This document shows positions 19,409-31,914 of a stretch of 64,000 bases of DNA, one piece after another. The notes under the pieces were generated by a model that made no database searches, was not told the origin of the DNA, and saw only the letters and a program-made list of their open reading frames with translations. The first letter of the stretch is position 1. The number at the start of each line of letters is the position of its first letter. Source of the stretch: Zea mays (taxonomy: Eukaryota > Streptophyta > Magnoliopsida > Poales > Poaceae); assembly GCF_902167145.1 (NCBI RefSeq), contig NC_050101.1, positions 136,368,990 through 136,432,989 on the forward strand, written 5' to 3'. Both the position numbers and the translations under genes were made by a program.

Positions 19409-21390
19409 TACCAGGAAAACATTCAGTTGTGGAAAAGAAAGCAATTCATCAAGCATTAGTTTCATATAAAGACTCTCATTGATAAGCAAGGGAAAATGAT
19501 GGAATAGTAGCACAAAAATGTCTGAGTGACAATATTGTAAGCACCTAAGGACGTTGTACAATCATTGACATGAGCATAAATGATACAACCACAAGATTCA
19601 AAGATTGTTTTGTGTATGTTATTTCAATTCTTTGAAAGCAAGAGCCTTGGCAGTATCAATAGCTTCACCACTTAAAACCTGGAAACAAATTGAAGGCGCC
19701 CAAAGGTTATGCCAGACAAAGAAAGCTGATGCAAAGACACGTGAGTACAAGATAAATGTGAATCAACCAAAAACATCCATTAATGAAGGAAAAGCAGTAC
19801 TTGTAACCATCCTATTTTGGTTAAGTGTAGACGGTGCCATTGATCTTCGAGTGTTGATCATAGCATCATTGCACAGATATGAAAAATATCTGAAAAGGAT
19901 TAAATAGCAAAATACAATCAATACACAACTGGATTAAGATTGTTCATTTTTTGTTGTCCATGCCATATAGACACACCAAACAACAATCATTTTATCCAGT
20001 TGCTCAAATACAGCAGTACAAAAACAGCAATACCAAGTGATAGAAGGAGTGTACAACAATGGTTGAGGAAAGAATAAAAGCAACAGAATTGTTGCATGAC
20101 TTGTCATGTGTAACCAAAAATAGCAAAATACACCAAAACAACATTACCATGTGATAGGGTAAAAAGTGTGACCACTATAATTTATGACAGGGTTAAATGC
20201 ATGATTAGGTTAAGAAAGGATAGCTGGCTGCTACTAAAAAAACATATCTTTCATGTTCTAAACTTTTTAATACTCATCAAGTACTGGGAATAAATGGGCA
20301 GAAATAACAAAAGGTCTTCGTGGAAGGTACTTGTACACAACATATTACCATTGGTTAATTTCTTTGGTTCATTGGTACTGGACTTAGTTGTACTACTATG
20401 AGAATGACCATTGCATGAATTTATAAAATTTCAAAGCAAATCATAGTAAAACAGATCAGACCAAGCTTCAACTTTGATAAGACTACTCAAATCGAACTGA
20501 ACAGTCAATTCACATTTGAAAGTTACCCAAACCAAACTGAACAGTTTTTTCACAGATGGTGCAGATTTAATTGACTAGGGATGATTAGCGCTAGCGATCT
20601 CGTTGACTGATGGCCACACTTGAACCTCTTGTCAAATATCTAGCCGTTTTGGTGCATACACACATATGTAATCAACTGGTAAGAGCCCATATTGAAAAGT
20701 AAAGTTATAGCAGCCGATGCTATTCACTTTAAACATATTTATTACACAAACACTGATTCACTATAATGACCATACACGTAGCCTTTTTGGTACCTCTATA
20801 GTGTAAGCTAAATTTCACTAAAAGTTATGAAATGTAGTATGCTTGGTCACACTGTGTACATTAAAAAACCAAGTCATATTTGGGGTGAATATGAGAACCG
20901 GAAAAATGAAGTACCAAATTATTCTTGCTGGTTCGCTTAAATTTAACTGTAGTCTTTTTGGTACATCTAGACTGTGAGCTAAATCTGTTGGGTACCTGTA
21001 TAGTGTGAGCTAAATCTTTTTGGTCACACTGTGTACATACGGATAACTTTCTAGTGATGTTAGAGTAAACCAATTTAGAGCTCCTAAGCAAAGCCTCTAT
21101 TGCAAGGTTCACACTTCATGTACGAATGGCGTTTTGGGGTGATTGAAGGTAAAATGAACTGTTCAACTATGGACAAAAAACTAATTACCAAAAACTAAGG
21201 CCTTGCAGTTTGGGGTGATTACTAAAAAATCATTACCGATGCGCCAAAATGCTAAGATGTACCTTCGATGCCGTTGTTGCTGGAAATAGCATCACCCGGG
21301 AACTAGTCGTCCATGCCGCTACTGTAGGAACCTTTGATGCCGCTGTTGCAAGGGGGAGAGGGGAGTCAAAAACCAACAAAGGAGGAGAAT
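19409..21390. other. Unassigned Helitron 3 interior with short local repeats
   Basis: No gene is recognised. Near 20780-21040 short segments recur, including CTTTTTGGTAC, AGCTAAAT and TTGGTCACACTGTGTACA (at 20843 and 21021). A small minus-strand open stretch at 19620-19690 (AIDTAKALAFKEL) could be an exon piece but is not identified. Confidence 0.35.
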
Positions 21391-21399
21391 AAAAAGCCG

Positions 21400-21620
21400 A
21401 GATGAACATAATTGCAAGGATATAAGCCACACCAACGTCAATCTTTTTATTGTCGATGTCAATGCCAATAATTCGAGAAGCACCAACATCTTTTGAACCC
21501 TCAGCAAACTAAAAGAGAAACTCAGAAGTCAAAATCCTATCCACTTGGTGCAAGTCCAATTGTGCCAAGGCCAAAACAGCAACAACGACAGCGCTAGCTC
21601 CAACCTTTTGATGTATTGCA
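21400..21620 (-). pseudogene. Captured alcohol dehydrogenase NAD-binding exons
   Basis: Two minus-strand pieces are visible. The first, at about 21620-21553, reads as the Rossmann-fold VAVFGLGTIGLA motif once a one-base deletion in its T run is allowed for. The second, at about 21512-21400, encodes AEGSKDVGASRIIGIDIDNK, the second strand of the coenzyme fold, with IDID holding the NAD-ribose-binding Asp. The pattern is that of plant class III or classical medium-chain alcohol dehydrogenases. The rest of the gene is missing. Confidence 0.7.
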
Positions 21621-21639
21621 CACTGATTCGAGACCTGGA

Positions 21640-22955
21640 AGATTGCGCTTTGTTAGATGTATGAACAGACTAAATAGCACTTATTATTGGAAAATATTTA
21701 GAAGATAATGAGAATATATGTAGAAGTGTTAAGGTCCTAACATGTTGTTAGTAGTTAAATCAGTGTAGCAGCAGTACAATTTTTCATAATTAATTCATTT
21801 CACAGATAAAACATGGATTTATGCAATCATGGCCGATGTGAAATAGGATTAACTTTGGGTAGGACCTTTGTTTTTTCTCTACAATTCCAGTAGGCATAGG
21901 TGTAGTAATCTTTCAACACAAAGTTGGTACAGGGTAACCTATTTGCTTTACAGAAGACATAACACAAAAAACAACTGAAACAACTAATCTCCAAAATTGA
22001 GCTAGTCCATAAGTACATATCCCTCCAACACTTGAGCAATGGAAGAGTAATAAATACTCCCACTAATTATAAACAGTTATGGACGAGCAGGTCAATTTTG
22101 TGACCTTCGAACGCAGGTCTAGCACAACAAAGGGTCGAGTCTGCTGTGAGAGTGAATAAAACTGTATAGCATCGTCTCAGAAATACCCATCATATTAACA
22201 TAACAGTGTGATGCAGTGTAACTACACAATAGCATAACCTTCTCAAGGCTGCGCCTATTTTCTTATCGTAACTACACATGTTTGTAGTGATGTAGACATC
22301 AGCAGGTGACATGGGAATGTGTCTAATCTAATAGTGCAAGTATGTCACATGTTCGAAGAAAATCCTAAGAAGAATGCTGAATGACTTTAAAGCATAGAGA
22401 ACTGAGTGATGTTGTAGTGGAAGTGGAGAGAAGTGAAGATCAAAAAGGATGGGTACTTCACCATGACAAACAAAGTATTTGTTATCGTACAAATTAGAAG
22501 CATAATTAAAATAAGAAAGTTCTAACTATTGTGGTCATCGTGCGCAATATAGGCGACATCCACCAAGCCCGGTCGACTAGCTTAGTTGGTTAGGGGACGA
22601 AGGTAATCAGGATTATAGGAGTTCATTTTTAAGTTTGTTAGAAGTGCACCAAAGTATATGGGGCACTTACCTTGCCGAAAACAAGCATGAAGAATAAATC
22701 TCCCAAGTAGGTGAGTTTCCCTTAGACGGTGGTGACCGGCGATCCTGCCATAACTGCTGGTGACAACACCACACCACTTCCTCGCTTCCCCTGTGTTCCC
22801 ATTCTCAATCCCAATCGCTCCTCCGATCTTCCCAATGTTCTCCTCGTCGCCCATGCCACATCAATAACATAGATAAAGTACAACTATATCAATGCATCAA
22901 TATTTGCCACATTCAGGCGTTGACAACAAAAAATGAATTCATGTACACATTTTCT
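21640..22955. other. Unassigned Helitron 3 interior
   Basis: Two minus-strand open stretches (21827-22063 and 22582-22854, the latter opening MGDEENIGKIGGAIG) have no recognised homology. Nothing else is visible. Confidence 0.35.
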
Positions 22956-22959
22956 TCCA

Positions 22960-23495
22960 CATTAGCATCGATAACACTCACCACTAAGTAACGCAAACCA
23001 ATAGTTGATCCGAGCGCCTCAAACTGCTCCACGATCTGAATCACCAGCTCTCTAATAAACAACCACGTACACTCCAAATTAGATATTGATATGTCGCCCC
23101 TAAATGAAGTAATTGATTGATAAATCAAACCGACCTCATTGGTGAGAGCACGCAAGCGAAGAAAGACTGCTCGGCCTGGCGGTTGCTCAGCAACTTCTAC
23201 AGAATGGGCAGCATGAACGTGCCCATCTTCCCGGACTCTGTCTGCACCAGCGCGATCAGGTCCTTCCCTACGAAAACTAGGACGTCAATTAGATACTGGT
23301 ACGTCGCCCCTAAACGAAGTAATTGACTAACAAATTAAACCGACCTCGTTGGCGAAAGCATGTAAGCAAAAAAGCCTGCTCACCCTCGCGGTTGCTGAGC
23401 AGCTCTTGTAGAATGGGCAACGCGAACGCGCCCGTTCTCTCGGACCCTGTCTTCGCGAGCACGATCAAGTCCTTCCCTACGAAAACCAGGGCGGC
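22960..23495 (-). pseudogene. Captured DEAD-box RNA helicase exons, one duplicated
   Basis: The minus strand encodes motif I of a DEAD-box helicase twice: 23495-23370 (GKDLIVLAKTGSERTGAFAL, PILQELLSN) and 23275-23140 (GKDLIALVQTESGKMGTF, with a stop after LPIL). A following exon at about 23060-22970 encodes IQIVEQFEALGSTIGLR. The intact family motif AQTGSGKT is altered in both copies: K is replaced by R in the first, and several residues change in the second. The sequence resembles the plant RRP3/RH10 group involved in rRNA processing. Neither copy could be active. Confidence 0.8.
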
Positions 23496-23505
23496 CACCG
23501 AATTA
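23085..23505. repeat. 210-bp tandem duplication of a helicase exon and its flanks
   Basis: CGCCCCTAAA(T/C)GAAGTAATTGA occurs at 23095 and 23305, and the following ~190 bp align along their whole length, including the exon and TCCTTCCCTACGAAAAC. The period is 210 bp. The copies have diverged clearly, so the duplication is not recent. Confidence 0.85.
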
Positions 23506-24500
23506 AGAGTCGGTAGCTATACATTCTTGAATGCATCAGAGTTTCACCGAAAAAAATATTTAACTATATCACTCAACATGAGTAGGGAAAAAAGCTTTTT
23601 ATATGACTATAAAAGGTATAAAATAAATCCAAGTTCTTTTTATGGGTAAAATAATTGAATAGAACACAAAGTTCCAACATTAGAAGGTTTGATGGTAGAA
23701 GTTGAAAATGTCCACGAATAAACCATTAATGAAAAAGGAGCAAAGTAAGACTAAATAAAAAGAACATGAAAGATTGCAGCGAGGATAGTCGGTTCAGAAA
23801 TCACTAACTACTATTCTATCCAAAAATAGTCTAGATAAGTCCACATTAATCATGATGATGATCTTAAACTGATAGATCATAAAATTCAGCCAGAGCCAGT
23901 TATTGCTACAAGAACGAACTGGAATCATTGTAATGAACAGAGCTGGAATTAATGAAATGCTACTAAATAAAAAAAATAAAATAAACTGGAAAAAGCTGAG
24001 AAGTCCAACTTCTATGTAACCCAGGCACCCAACAGTTTTTGATCTACGATCATAATTTTTTATTAAATAAATACAGGCCCCTCCATACTACAATCAGGTG
24101 ATTCTTATCAAACAAGACATTGCCTAAAAGAACGAAAGGCTACTAAATAAAAGAAGAAAATAAATTGAGATCGAATCTGACAGCAAGGAAGCGCGTTGAC
24201 GCTATATTCATGTCCCAACTATGTCAGCAACACTTGAAAGGAAAAAATTGTGCTTGGATCAGATCCATAGATTTTTGGAATCATTTAAAGATGCTTCAAA
24301 AATCCAAGAGCAGATCTAGAGCCGTGGAGTTGGCATCGGTAAGTGAAATGGTTTGTTCTTATTATGTTTTAGAGCACCACCGTAGGTACTACCAAGTGAA
24401 TTTTCCAAAGCCTAAATCTCCACTAAGTACAGCGCCTCTAGCAGCCTTGGCCTGGCCATGAGCTGAGAAGTGACAGAAACAAGGGGTTTGGGTTGGTGGT
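23506..24500. other. Unassigned Helitron 3 interior
   Basis: AT-rich. A plus-strand frame at about 24207-24305 (LDQIHRFLESFKDASKIQEQ) looks like a coding exon by composition but is not recognised, and it would be antisense to the other captured genes. Confidence 0.3.
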
Positions 24501-24502
24501 TT

Positions 24503-24528
24503 AATCTAATCTAATCTAATCTAATCTG
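24503..24528 (+). repeat. (TAATC)n microsatellite
   Basis: Five consecutive TAATC units, a simple repeat inside Helitron 3. Confidence 0.8.
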
Positions 24529-24530
24529 TC

Positions 24531-25549
24531 CTACTCCATGAGGCGAATGGTAGAGTTATCGAGATGGTGTTTGTGTACCTGCCAGATGTTGTGCGGGGCC
24601 ATCTCCTCTTCGGTTGCAGGAGGCGGCGGGGTGGCGCCCTCCTCCTCCTCGAGCTTTGTCGGCGGTGGCTGCCGGGCCTTGTGGCGCTCCGCATCGAGGA
24701 AGAAGCGGGTCATCGACGATGGTGCACGACCCGCCTTGATGCTGCTTCCCCCGTCTGCTAGGTTGTTGGCCTGCTGCCTGCTCCGGCACGCTCGACTATC
24801 GCCTGTAGCCCCTGCCCTAGGTCGGGGGAGACAAGTATCTAACCTTGAGCTGGTTGCGGGAGACGTCGAGCGCGAGGAGACCGCAGATCCGGACAACGGG
24901 CTTCAGCAGTAGGCACAGCTGCCGAGTGGCGAGGTTCATTCGCCCCACCACCTTCCCTTCCTCCCCATACTTGAGAACCAAAGGTGATTGGGGCGGAATC
25001 GCGGGCACGGTGGGTGGCAGCATCTCGTGGGCCAGGGGGCAATCGCAGGCGAGTGAGCTGGGGTAGGCAAAAACCGCAGGCGTGGGTGCGTGTCTGGGCG
25101 TAGGCGAGGGTGCGGGGAGGGGTCGGGCGAGAGTGTGGGCGCAAGCGGGGGCACGGCGAGGGCATGGCAATGTGACGGTGCAGGGTTGGTAGGGGTGGCG
25201 GCGTCGCGGGGCTGGCGGCTCCCAAATGTGGATTTCCCGACGGTGATGGTGTGGGGTTGGAGGGCGCATGCGGATTTCCCGATGGTGATGGCGTGGGGTT
25301 GGAAGGGGCTGGGGCGGGCTGGTTTGGTTGGTGGGGTACAACGGATTTCCACACGCGGGGCTGGCCGGGGCGGGGAGCGGGCGAGGATGGATGGGAGCTG
25401 TGCGGAGGAAGGGGACTGCGGGCGCGGATTGAGGCGGCAGAGGCGTGGATGCGAGGTGGGGGCAGAGCTGCGGACGCGCGGTGGGAGGAGGCAGAACATG
25501 GCGCACGGACTGTGAACACCTACACTACTGTCTTAAGAAGTAGTAGAGA
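24531..25549 (-). other. GC-rich 5' leader of Helitron 3
   Basis: Dense overlapping open frames on both strands come from high GC and Pro/Arg-rich codons, and no domain is recognised. It contains a direct repeat: GGCG GATTTCCCGA(C/T)GGTGATGG at about 25222 and 25270. Confidence 0.5.
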
Positions 25550-26378
25550 TTATTGTTTATTTTCAAACACTAAGATACATATCATCTAGTGGTTAGATCT
25601 AAATTTTTAGAGGAGTGCACGTGGGTTCGAATACTCTCTTCGGTGTGGTAGCTGAGTGGACGGGATCAGGTGCTGGGCAGGTGCAGTAGCTGGCTGCGCG
25701 GACCTTGATGGGTCGCACGGTAGTAGCTGAGAGGTGTGGTAGGTGCATGGGTGGGATCAGATGCTGGGCAGGTGCAGTAGCTGGCTGCACGAACTCTTAG
25801 GGTTCATGGGGTAGTAACTGAAAAAGCGTTGCGCGGGCGCTGTGCATGGGGCCCATAGGGCACGACGTCGATGCATAAGGTGAGTTAGTCTAATCAAATC
25901 ATATCCTGCCCCTCTCTTTCTCATGCACTTTTTCCTAAGTAGAGGATCTCCGACAAGACGAGTTTATGTTCTTTTATGACAAAAAGGGTGAGTATATTAT
26001 TTCAAAGGGTGAGTAATCTTTTAAAGGGCAAGTCTTATTTGCTTCTTATATACTTTTAATGTCTTTCTTTTTCGGTGCTTGATTATAAAGGGAGAGAGGT
26101 TTTAGGGACCAAAGCAATTCAAAATATATCAAACACTAGATACCACCAAATTTAAAAATTAAAATCTTTAACTTACAAGTGGTTTGGTTCTACAATTATC
26201 TTTGGTCCAAAATAGGAAGCAGGTGGATTATGGAGTTAGGGGGAGGCTTAAGTCCACAATCTCACCTTATGGGGGACACCATGCATCCTAGAAAGTAAAT
26301 TGCATATTTTTATCAAAATGTTTGTTATATTTATTTGCTTTGGTTGTGTTGTTATCAATCACCATAAAGGGGTAGATT
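25550..26378 (+). other. 3' internal region of a Sirevirus remnant (S1) and local repeats
   Basis: The right part (from about 25900) has the look of the spacer between pol and the 3' LTR of maize Sireviruses and ends in a polypurine-like AAAGGGGTAGATTG just before the LTR start. The left part holds a duplicated block, with GTGCTGGGCAGGTGCAGTAG near 25660 and a close copy near 25754. It also has a short tRNA-promoter-like pair (CTAGTGGTTAG at 25576, GGTTCGAATAC at 25623). The element is split here by element A and continues at 55638. Confidence 0.5.
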
Positions 26379-26383
26379 GTAAG

Positions 26384-27024
26384 TGTTGGGGGTCTTCTTC
26401 TTCACCGAAGGTCCTCAAGTGAAAAACACCTTCGGCAAGACAATACAAGCAGGCGTGACAAGATACAACCCGAAGATAGTACAGACAGAAGCCGAAGCTA
26501 TTACTAAAGGAGCTTCGTATCAGCATTATGGTGAAAACGAAGGACGATATCGACCTAAGAAGAAAAAGTCTATCTAGTCCTTAACAATTTCTATCATGTT
26601 TATAATTGTGTGACAAGGACATAAATGTAATTTTGATCAGGTTGCATCCCGTGCCTATAAATAGGTGAACAGTAACCCCATATTGTTCACGCTGACTTGC
26701 AATCGCACGTCACCCTTGAATTCTTACCTTCTGTCAAGCCGAAGGTATAAATGTAATCTAATATCGTTGATACTTGTTCATGATTATATAATGAATATGT
26801 CAATGATTTAATGGCTTAATATAATTATTCAAGTTTTTTTTATGTTTTACATACTCTTGTTTTTATATATTGATGTGATGAAGGTATGTCCTTCGTAGCC
26901 TTTGTCCGAAGATCATTATATCCTAAGGGATACAATGCTTCGAAGGATGAAAGTCTCTTACCATTAACGTTTGTGTTGCCTTGTTCTTGATTCATAGCAT
27001 TCGAGAGCAAGTAATTAATCAACA
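26384..27024 (+). repeat. 5' LTR of element A
   Basis: Starts TGTTGGGGGTC and ends ATCAACA. A TATAAATAG box lies at 26656-26664. The right edge is followed directly by the primer-binding site. The segment 26384-26800 matches 35296-35716 and the rest matches 55424-55637. Confidence 0.9.
26656..26664 (+). promoter_or_regulatory. TATA box of the element A LTR
   Basis: TATAAATAG within CCTATAAATAGGTGAACAG. The same box occurs at the same place in the LTRs of B and C (on the minus strand). Confidence 0.6.
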
Positions 27025-27046
27025 TTAGCGCCCACCTCCGGTGAAC
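27025..27046 (+). other. Primer-binding site of element A
   Basis: TTAGCGCCCACCTCCGGTG follows the LTR. B and C have TTGG-type versions of the same sequence, so A's TTAG is a one-base change in the conserved TGG. Confidence 0.7.
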
Positions 27047-27066
27047 TCACTTTCACTGTTGAGACG

Positions 27067-30000
27067 ATGGCTTCGTTCAACAACCAAGCTGTAGCACCTT
27101 TGGTCACGAAGCTGATGTTCCCAATCACGAGCGGTTCAAGTTCAGAGCCAGCCAACAAGAAGCAGAAGAAGGAAGCGCAGAGAAGAGTGCAACATGTTGG
27201 GGTGCAAGGACCCTTCGTCAGATCCAAGTGGTCCCACATCCCAATCACCTTCTCCCAGGAGGATCTTCAGCTCAAAGACTATCCTCACAACGATGCTATG
27301 GTTATATCTTGTGTCATTAAGGGATTTCTGATCCATAATGTTCTGGTTGACATAGGCAGTGCAGCGGGCATCATATTTGCAAAGGCTTTCAGACAGATGC
27401 AAGAACCAGAGGATAAGATTCATGATGCTACACACCCTCTTTGTGGCTTCGGAGGAAGACAAATTGTGGCACTTGGCAAAATCACAATGTCAGTTACCTT
27501 TGGTTATGTCCACAACACAAGGTCTGAGCAGGTTATCTTTGACATTGTTGACATAGATTACCCATACAATGTAATCATTGGTCGAGGGACGCTTAATGTC
27601 TTCGAAGCCATACTTCATCCAGCGTACTTATGCATGAAGATACCTTCGGAGCAAGGGCCCATTGTTGTCCATGGAAGTCAAGAAGCTGCTAGAAGGGCTA
27701 AAGGGAGTTGGACAGATTCAAAGGCGATCCATAACATAGATGAAGCTAAAGCTTGTCAACAATATAAGCACAAAAGAGAGAAGGCTGCTTCGGCAGATCA
27801 GCCGAAGCTTATGCTCTTATGTGAAGATATAGCAGATCAAAGGGTACTGCTTGGATCTCAGCTATCTGATGAGCAAGAAAAGACTCTTCTAATATTTTTG
27901 TTCAACAACAAAGATGTCTTCGCTTGGACAGCCAATGATCTTTGTGGTGTCAACCAAGATGTCATTGAACATTCACTTAATGTGGATCCGTCTTTCAGGC
28001 CAAGGAAGCAAAGACTTCAGAAGATGTGTGAGGATAAAGCTGAAGGTGCTCGAAACGAAGTAAAGAGACTTCTCAGTGCTGGTGTTATCAGAGAAGTAAC
28101 ATATCCAGAATGGCTAGCCAACACTGTTATGGTGAAGAAGGCTAATGGCAAATGGAGAATGTGTATTGATTTCACAGATCTCAACAAAGCATGTCAAAAG
28201 GACGAGTTCCCATTACCAAGAATAGACTCCCTTGTAGATGCAGCAGCTTCTTCAGAGCTCATGAGTTTATTAGACTGCTACTCAGGCTATCATCAGATTT
28301 GGATGAAGATGAAAGATGAGCCAAAGACTAGCTTCATAACTCCCAGTGGTACTTATTGCTACCTTCAGATGCCTGAGGGGCTCAAGAATGCTGGAGGAAG
28401 CTTCAGCAGAATGACAACCAAGGTCCTTCATTCTCAAATAGGCAGGAATGTGCTGACTTATGTTGATGACATCATAGTAAAAAGCACGAAGCAAGAGAAC
28501 CACATTGCTAATTTGCAAAAGACGTTTGCCAATTTCAGACAAGCTGGTCTTAAATTAAATCCAGAAAAGTGTGTTTTTGGAGTAAAGAAGGGTAAGTTCC
28601 TTGGCTGTCTGGTATCAACGAAGGGAATCGAAGCTAACCCAAATAAAATCGAAGCTATCCTTCGGATGGAGCCGCCAAATTCAAAGAAGTGGGCTCAATG
28701 ATTGGTAGGAAGGCTGGCGTCGTTAAATATATTTATATCAAGATCAGCAGAAAGGAATCTACCATTCTTTGAAATATTAAAGTCAGCCAAAGTTTTCCAA
28801 TGGGGTCCGGCTCAACAAAAGGCTTTCGAAGAGTTAAAGCAATACTTGATAGACTTGACAACTCTAACTCCACCTTCACTAGGGGCTCCATTACTCCTGT
28901 ATGTGGCAGCATCTCACTCTACAGTCAGTGCGGCACTTGTACTGGAAAAACAAGATGGCCAAGTCAAAAGGCAAGCGCCAGTATACTTCATCTCCGAAGT
29001 TCTGAGTTTATCAAAAAGAAATTACACAGAATTGGAGAAGGTATTGTATGCTGTGTTGATGGCCTCCAGGAAGCTTCGACATTATTTTCAAGCATATCAT
29101 ATAATTGTTCCTTCATCACAACCTCTCAAGGACATAATGAGGAATAGAGAAGCTACTGAAAGAATTGGAAAATGGACTGCGGAGCTCAATGAATTGACTA
29201 TTGATTATGTACATATATCCTCAATTCAGTCCCAGGCGTTAGCAGATTTCATTGCTGATTGGACCCCAGGGGCTTAGGGAGAGGAAGTAATAAAAGATGC
29301 CGAAGCATGGATAGTCTTCTGTGATGGTTCTTGGGGAACCTTCGGCGCAGGAGCGGCTGCTGTTCTAGTAGCGCCCTCTAAAGTCAGAACATGCTATGCA
29401 ACAAAGCTGGATTTCAATTGCACAAATAGTATTACTGAATACGAAGCTCTTCTGTTGGGGCTTCGGAAGTTAAAGGCAATGGGAATAAGAAGGGTCATCC
29501 TTAAAACTGACTCCCAAGTCTTTTCTGGTCACATAGACAAAAGTAGCAAGGCAAGAGATCCGAAGCTTGAAAAATATTTGGATACAGTTCAAAGGTTGGA
29601 GGCTTCTTTCGAAGGATTTTCTGTAAAAAATATTCCGAGAGGGGAAAATGAGCATGCAGATCTGCTAGCCAAGTCAGCGGCACAGGGGCTCCCTCTACTT
29701 TCGTAAGTATTTTTTGAGACAATAAAAGTACCTTCGGTTGAACTTCTGGAGAGAGTAGTGCTTGCAATATCACCTGTACATAGTGAAGATTGGAGGACTG
29801 AAATCATATCTTTCCTCCAAGGTAATTGTCTTTCGGATGACGAAGATTATAATAAAAGAATGGAAGCAAGGACAAGACCATATGTTATAGTAGAAGGGGA
29901 GTTATACAAACATGGAGTCTGCTCTCCACTTCTCAAGTGCTTATCCAGAACCGAAGGTATAGAGCTGATGAAGGAAATACATGCAGGTTTGTGCGGATCT

Positions 30001-31013
30001 CACATTGGGTCTAGGCCTTTGCTGGGGAAGGTTTTCAGACAATGATTTTATTGACCCAAGGCAGCTTCAGATGTAGCAGATTTGGTTCAAAAGTGCGAAA
30101 ATTGTCAAAAATGTGCGAGAGACCAGAAGCAACCTTCGTCACTAACCTAGTTAATACAGCCAACCTGGCCATTGCAAAGATGGGGCCAGGATTTGTTAGG
30201 TCCACTCCAACCAGCACAAGGCAACTTGAAGTATGTTGTAGTGGCAGTAGAATATTTTTCTAGGTGGATTGAGGCGAAGCCCTTGGCTACAATAACTTCG
30301 GTCATGGTCCAAAAATTCTTTTGGCAGAATATTGTTTGTCGATTCGGTGTGCCAAAGGCAATAACTGTGGACAATGGAACACAATTTGATGCCGAAACAT
30401 TCAAAAATTTTTGTCACCGAATTGGTACGAAGATTCATTTTGCATCAGTCAGGCATCCAGAATCAAATGGGCTGGTAGAAAGAGCAAATGACATTATAAT
30501 GACAGGAATAATGAAGCTAATCGTCAACCAGCCCACAGGAAAGTGGCCAGTTGAGGTGATTAAAGTGGTGTGGAGCCACAACACAACTGCATCAAGGTCA
30601 ATAGGATTTACACCCTTCAAGCTTCTATTTAGTGACGAAGCAATAACTCCAGAAGAAGCAAAGATAGGATCAATAAGAACAACGGCTTCGGTAGAAGACG
30701 AAGCTGATTATCAAATAATAAAAGATACTATAGAAGGGATCAGACTTCAGGCCATAGAGCACATCAATAAATATCAGACAGAAACAATAAGGTGGCATGA
30801 TAGAAAAGTTCGATTGAAAAACATCAAGCCAGGACATCTGGAGCTTCGAAGAGTGGCCAACCCGATACAGTGGGCAAGTTGCAACTGAAGTGGGAAGGCC
30901 CTTTTCTGGTAATATCTTTGTCAAGACCCAGTTCTTATAGATTGAAGGATATGGACGACAACGACATACCCAGATCTTGGAACGTGGATGAGCTTCGGCG
31001 ATACTATGTGTAA
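27067..31013 (+). pseudogene. pol: Element A pol (protease, RT, RNase H, second RNase H, integrase), no gag
   Basis: The ATG at 27067 lies 42 bp after the LTR, and the protein goes straight into a short basic leader (NKKQKKEAQRR) and the protease, whose DTG is changed to DIG. RT has YVDDIIVK near 28458. Next come Ty3 RNase H, a second RNase H (FCDGSWGTFGAG near 29318) and an integrase with DNGTQFD and NGLVERAND. One reading frame runs almost to the end but is cut by stops at 28699, 29275, 29704, 30043, 30052 and 30148, with a one-base deletion near 30860 close to the C-terminus. There is no room for a capsid domain before the protease. Confidence 0.88.
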
Positions 31014-31914
31014 TTTGATGTAATCTTTTTTCATTTTTCTATGGCACCCTTTTCCTTTCAAGAGGGGAGAAAGGTTTTTAATGGGGCCATAGCTTGTAAT
31101 TTTTCATTCTTATTTAGCCCCATGAGGGCCAAATCCCCAAAGATGTAATATGTAAAATCTGAACCTGCACCACTGAGTGCAAAAAGAAAAATAGGGAGAA
31201 GCTCAAAAGACGTCCCCAAGGGGATGCAGAGCATGCCGAAGCTGCAAAAAAGTCGTTCCTAAGGGAGCGCAGCATAAGTTTTCTGCTCAAAAGTCGTTCC
31301 AAAGGGAATGCAGAGCCAAATACCACCGAAATATAAGGTGAAGAAGTTCAAAAGTTGTTCCTAAGGGGATGCAAAACTTAAATGCCACCGAAATAGAAGG
31401 TGAAGAAGCTCAAAAGTCGTTCGTAAGGGGATGCAGAGCTTAAAAGACTCAAAAGTCGTTCCTAAGGGGATGCAGAGTCTGGGTACAGTTTCGTGTGTGT
31501 GTTCGGGACATTCATTTGCACATTACATTACATCATTCATTTGCATTCATACACATTCATGTAGACATTCATAGGATTACCTTCATCACAACATGAAGCA
31601 CAAACAGAAACATTCCATCTTTGACAACAACGCTTCGATGAGCACAAAGAAGCAAGGACACGCTTCGTTGTGTACGAAAAGAAGGGAATGTGTTTTTCGC
31701 CTTCGGCTCAAAAGATACAAGTTTCGTCCACAACAAAGCAATTTATACATGGGTGGAAAGGTAAAAATATATTACAAGGTATGAACAAAGTATACAAGGT
31801 ATTGTTCAATTCTCGATTACAATTTCTTTACAAAGATAATACAAATGCTTCTAAGTTCTATATATGCAGGCCTAAGAAACAGCTTCAGCAGCCTTCAGAA
31901 TTTGCTTCGGAGTA
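31014..31914. repeat. Element A repeat block between the convergent genes
   Basis: Between the pol end (plus strand) and the accessory gene end (minus strand) lie at least five degenerate copies of a unit containing AAAAGTCGTTCCTAAGGGGA and TGCAGAGC (about 31205-31475). Related units occur in B (40905-41230) and C (45905-46130). Confidence 0.75.

Larger units (their letters stand above)
18194..25549 (-). mobile_element. Helitron 3, both ends visible (7356 bp)
   Basis: 5' end: minus strand TCTCTACTACTTCTTAAGAC from 25549, preceded by A. 3' end: minus strand CGTAGCAACGCACGGCCATA followed by TACCTAG, ending at 18194 and followed by T. This is the CTAG terminus and GC-rich pre-terminal motif known for maize Helitrons, and A|T insertion is satisfied on both sides. 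No target-site duplication is expected. The interior carries fragments of a DEAD-box helicase, an alcohol dehydrogenase and a MYB3R gene on the minus strand, and no Rep/helicase of its own, so it is non-autonomous. Confidence 0.8.

Noticed and set aside
24531..25515. Several long overlapping frames near the Helitron 3 start
   Set aside because: Both strands are open through a GC-rich, low-complexity stretch, with no domain and no start or splice context.
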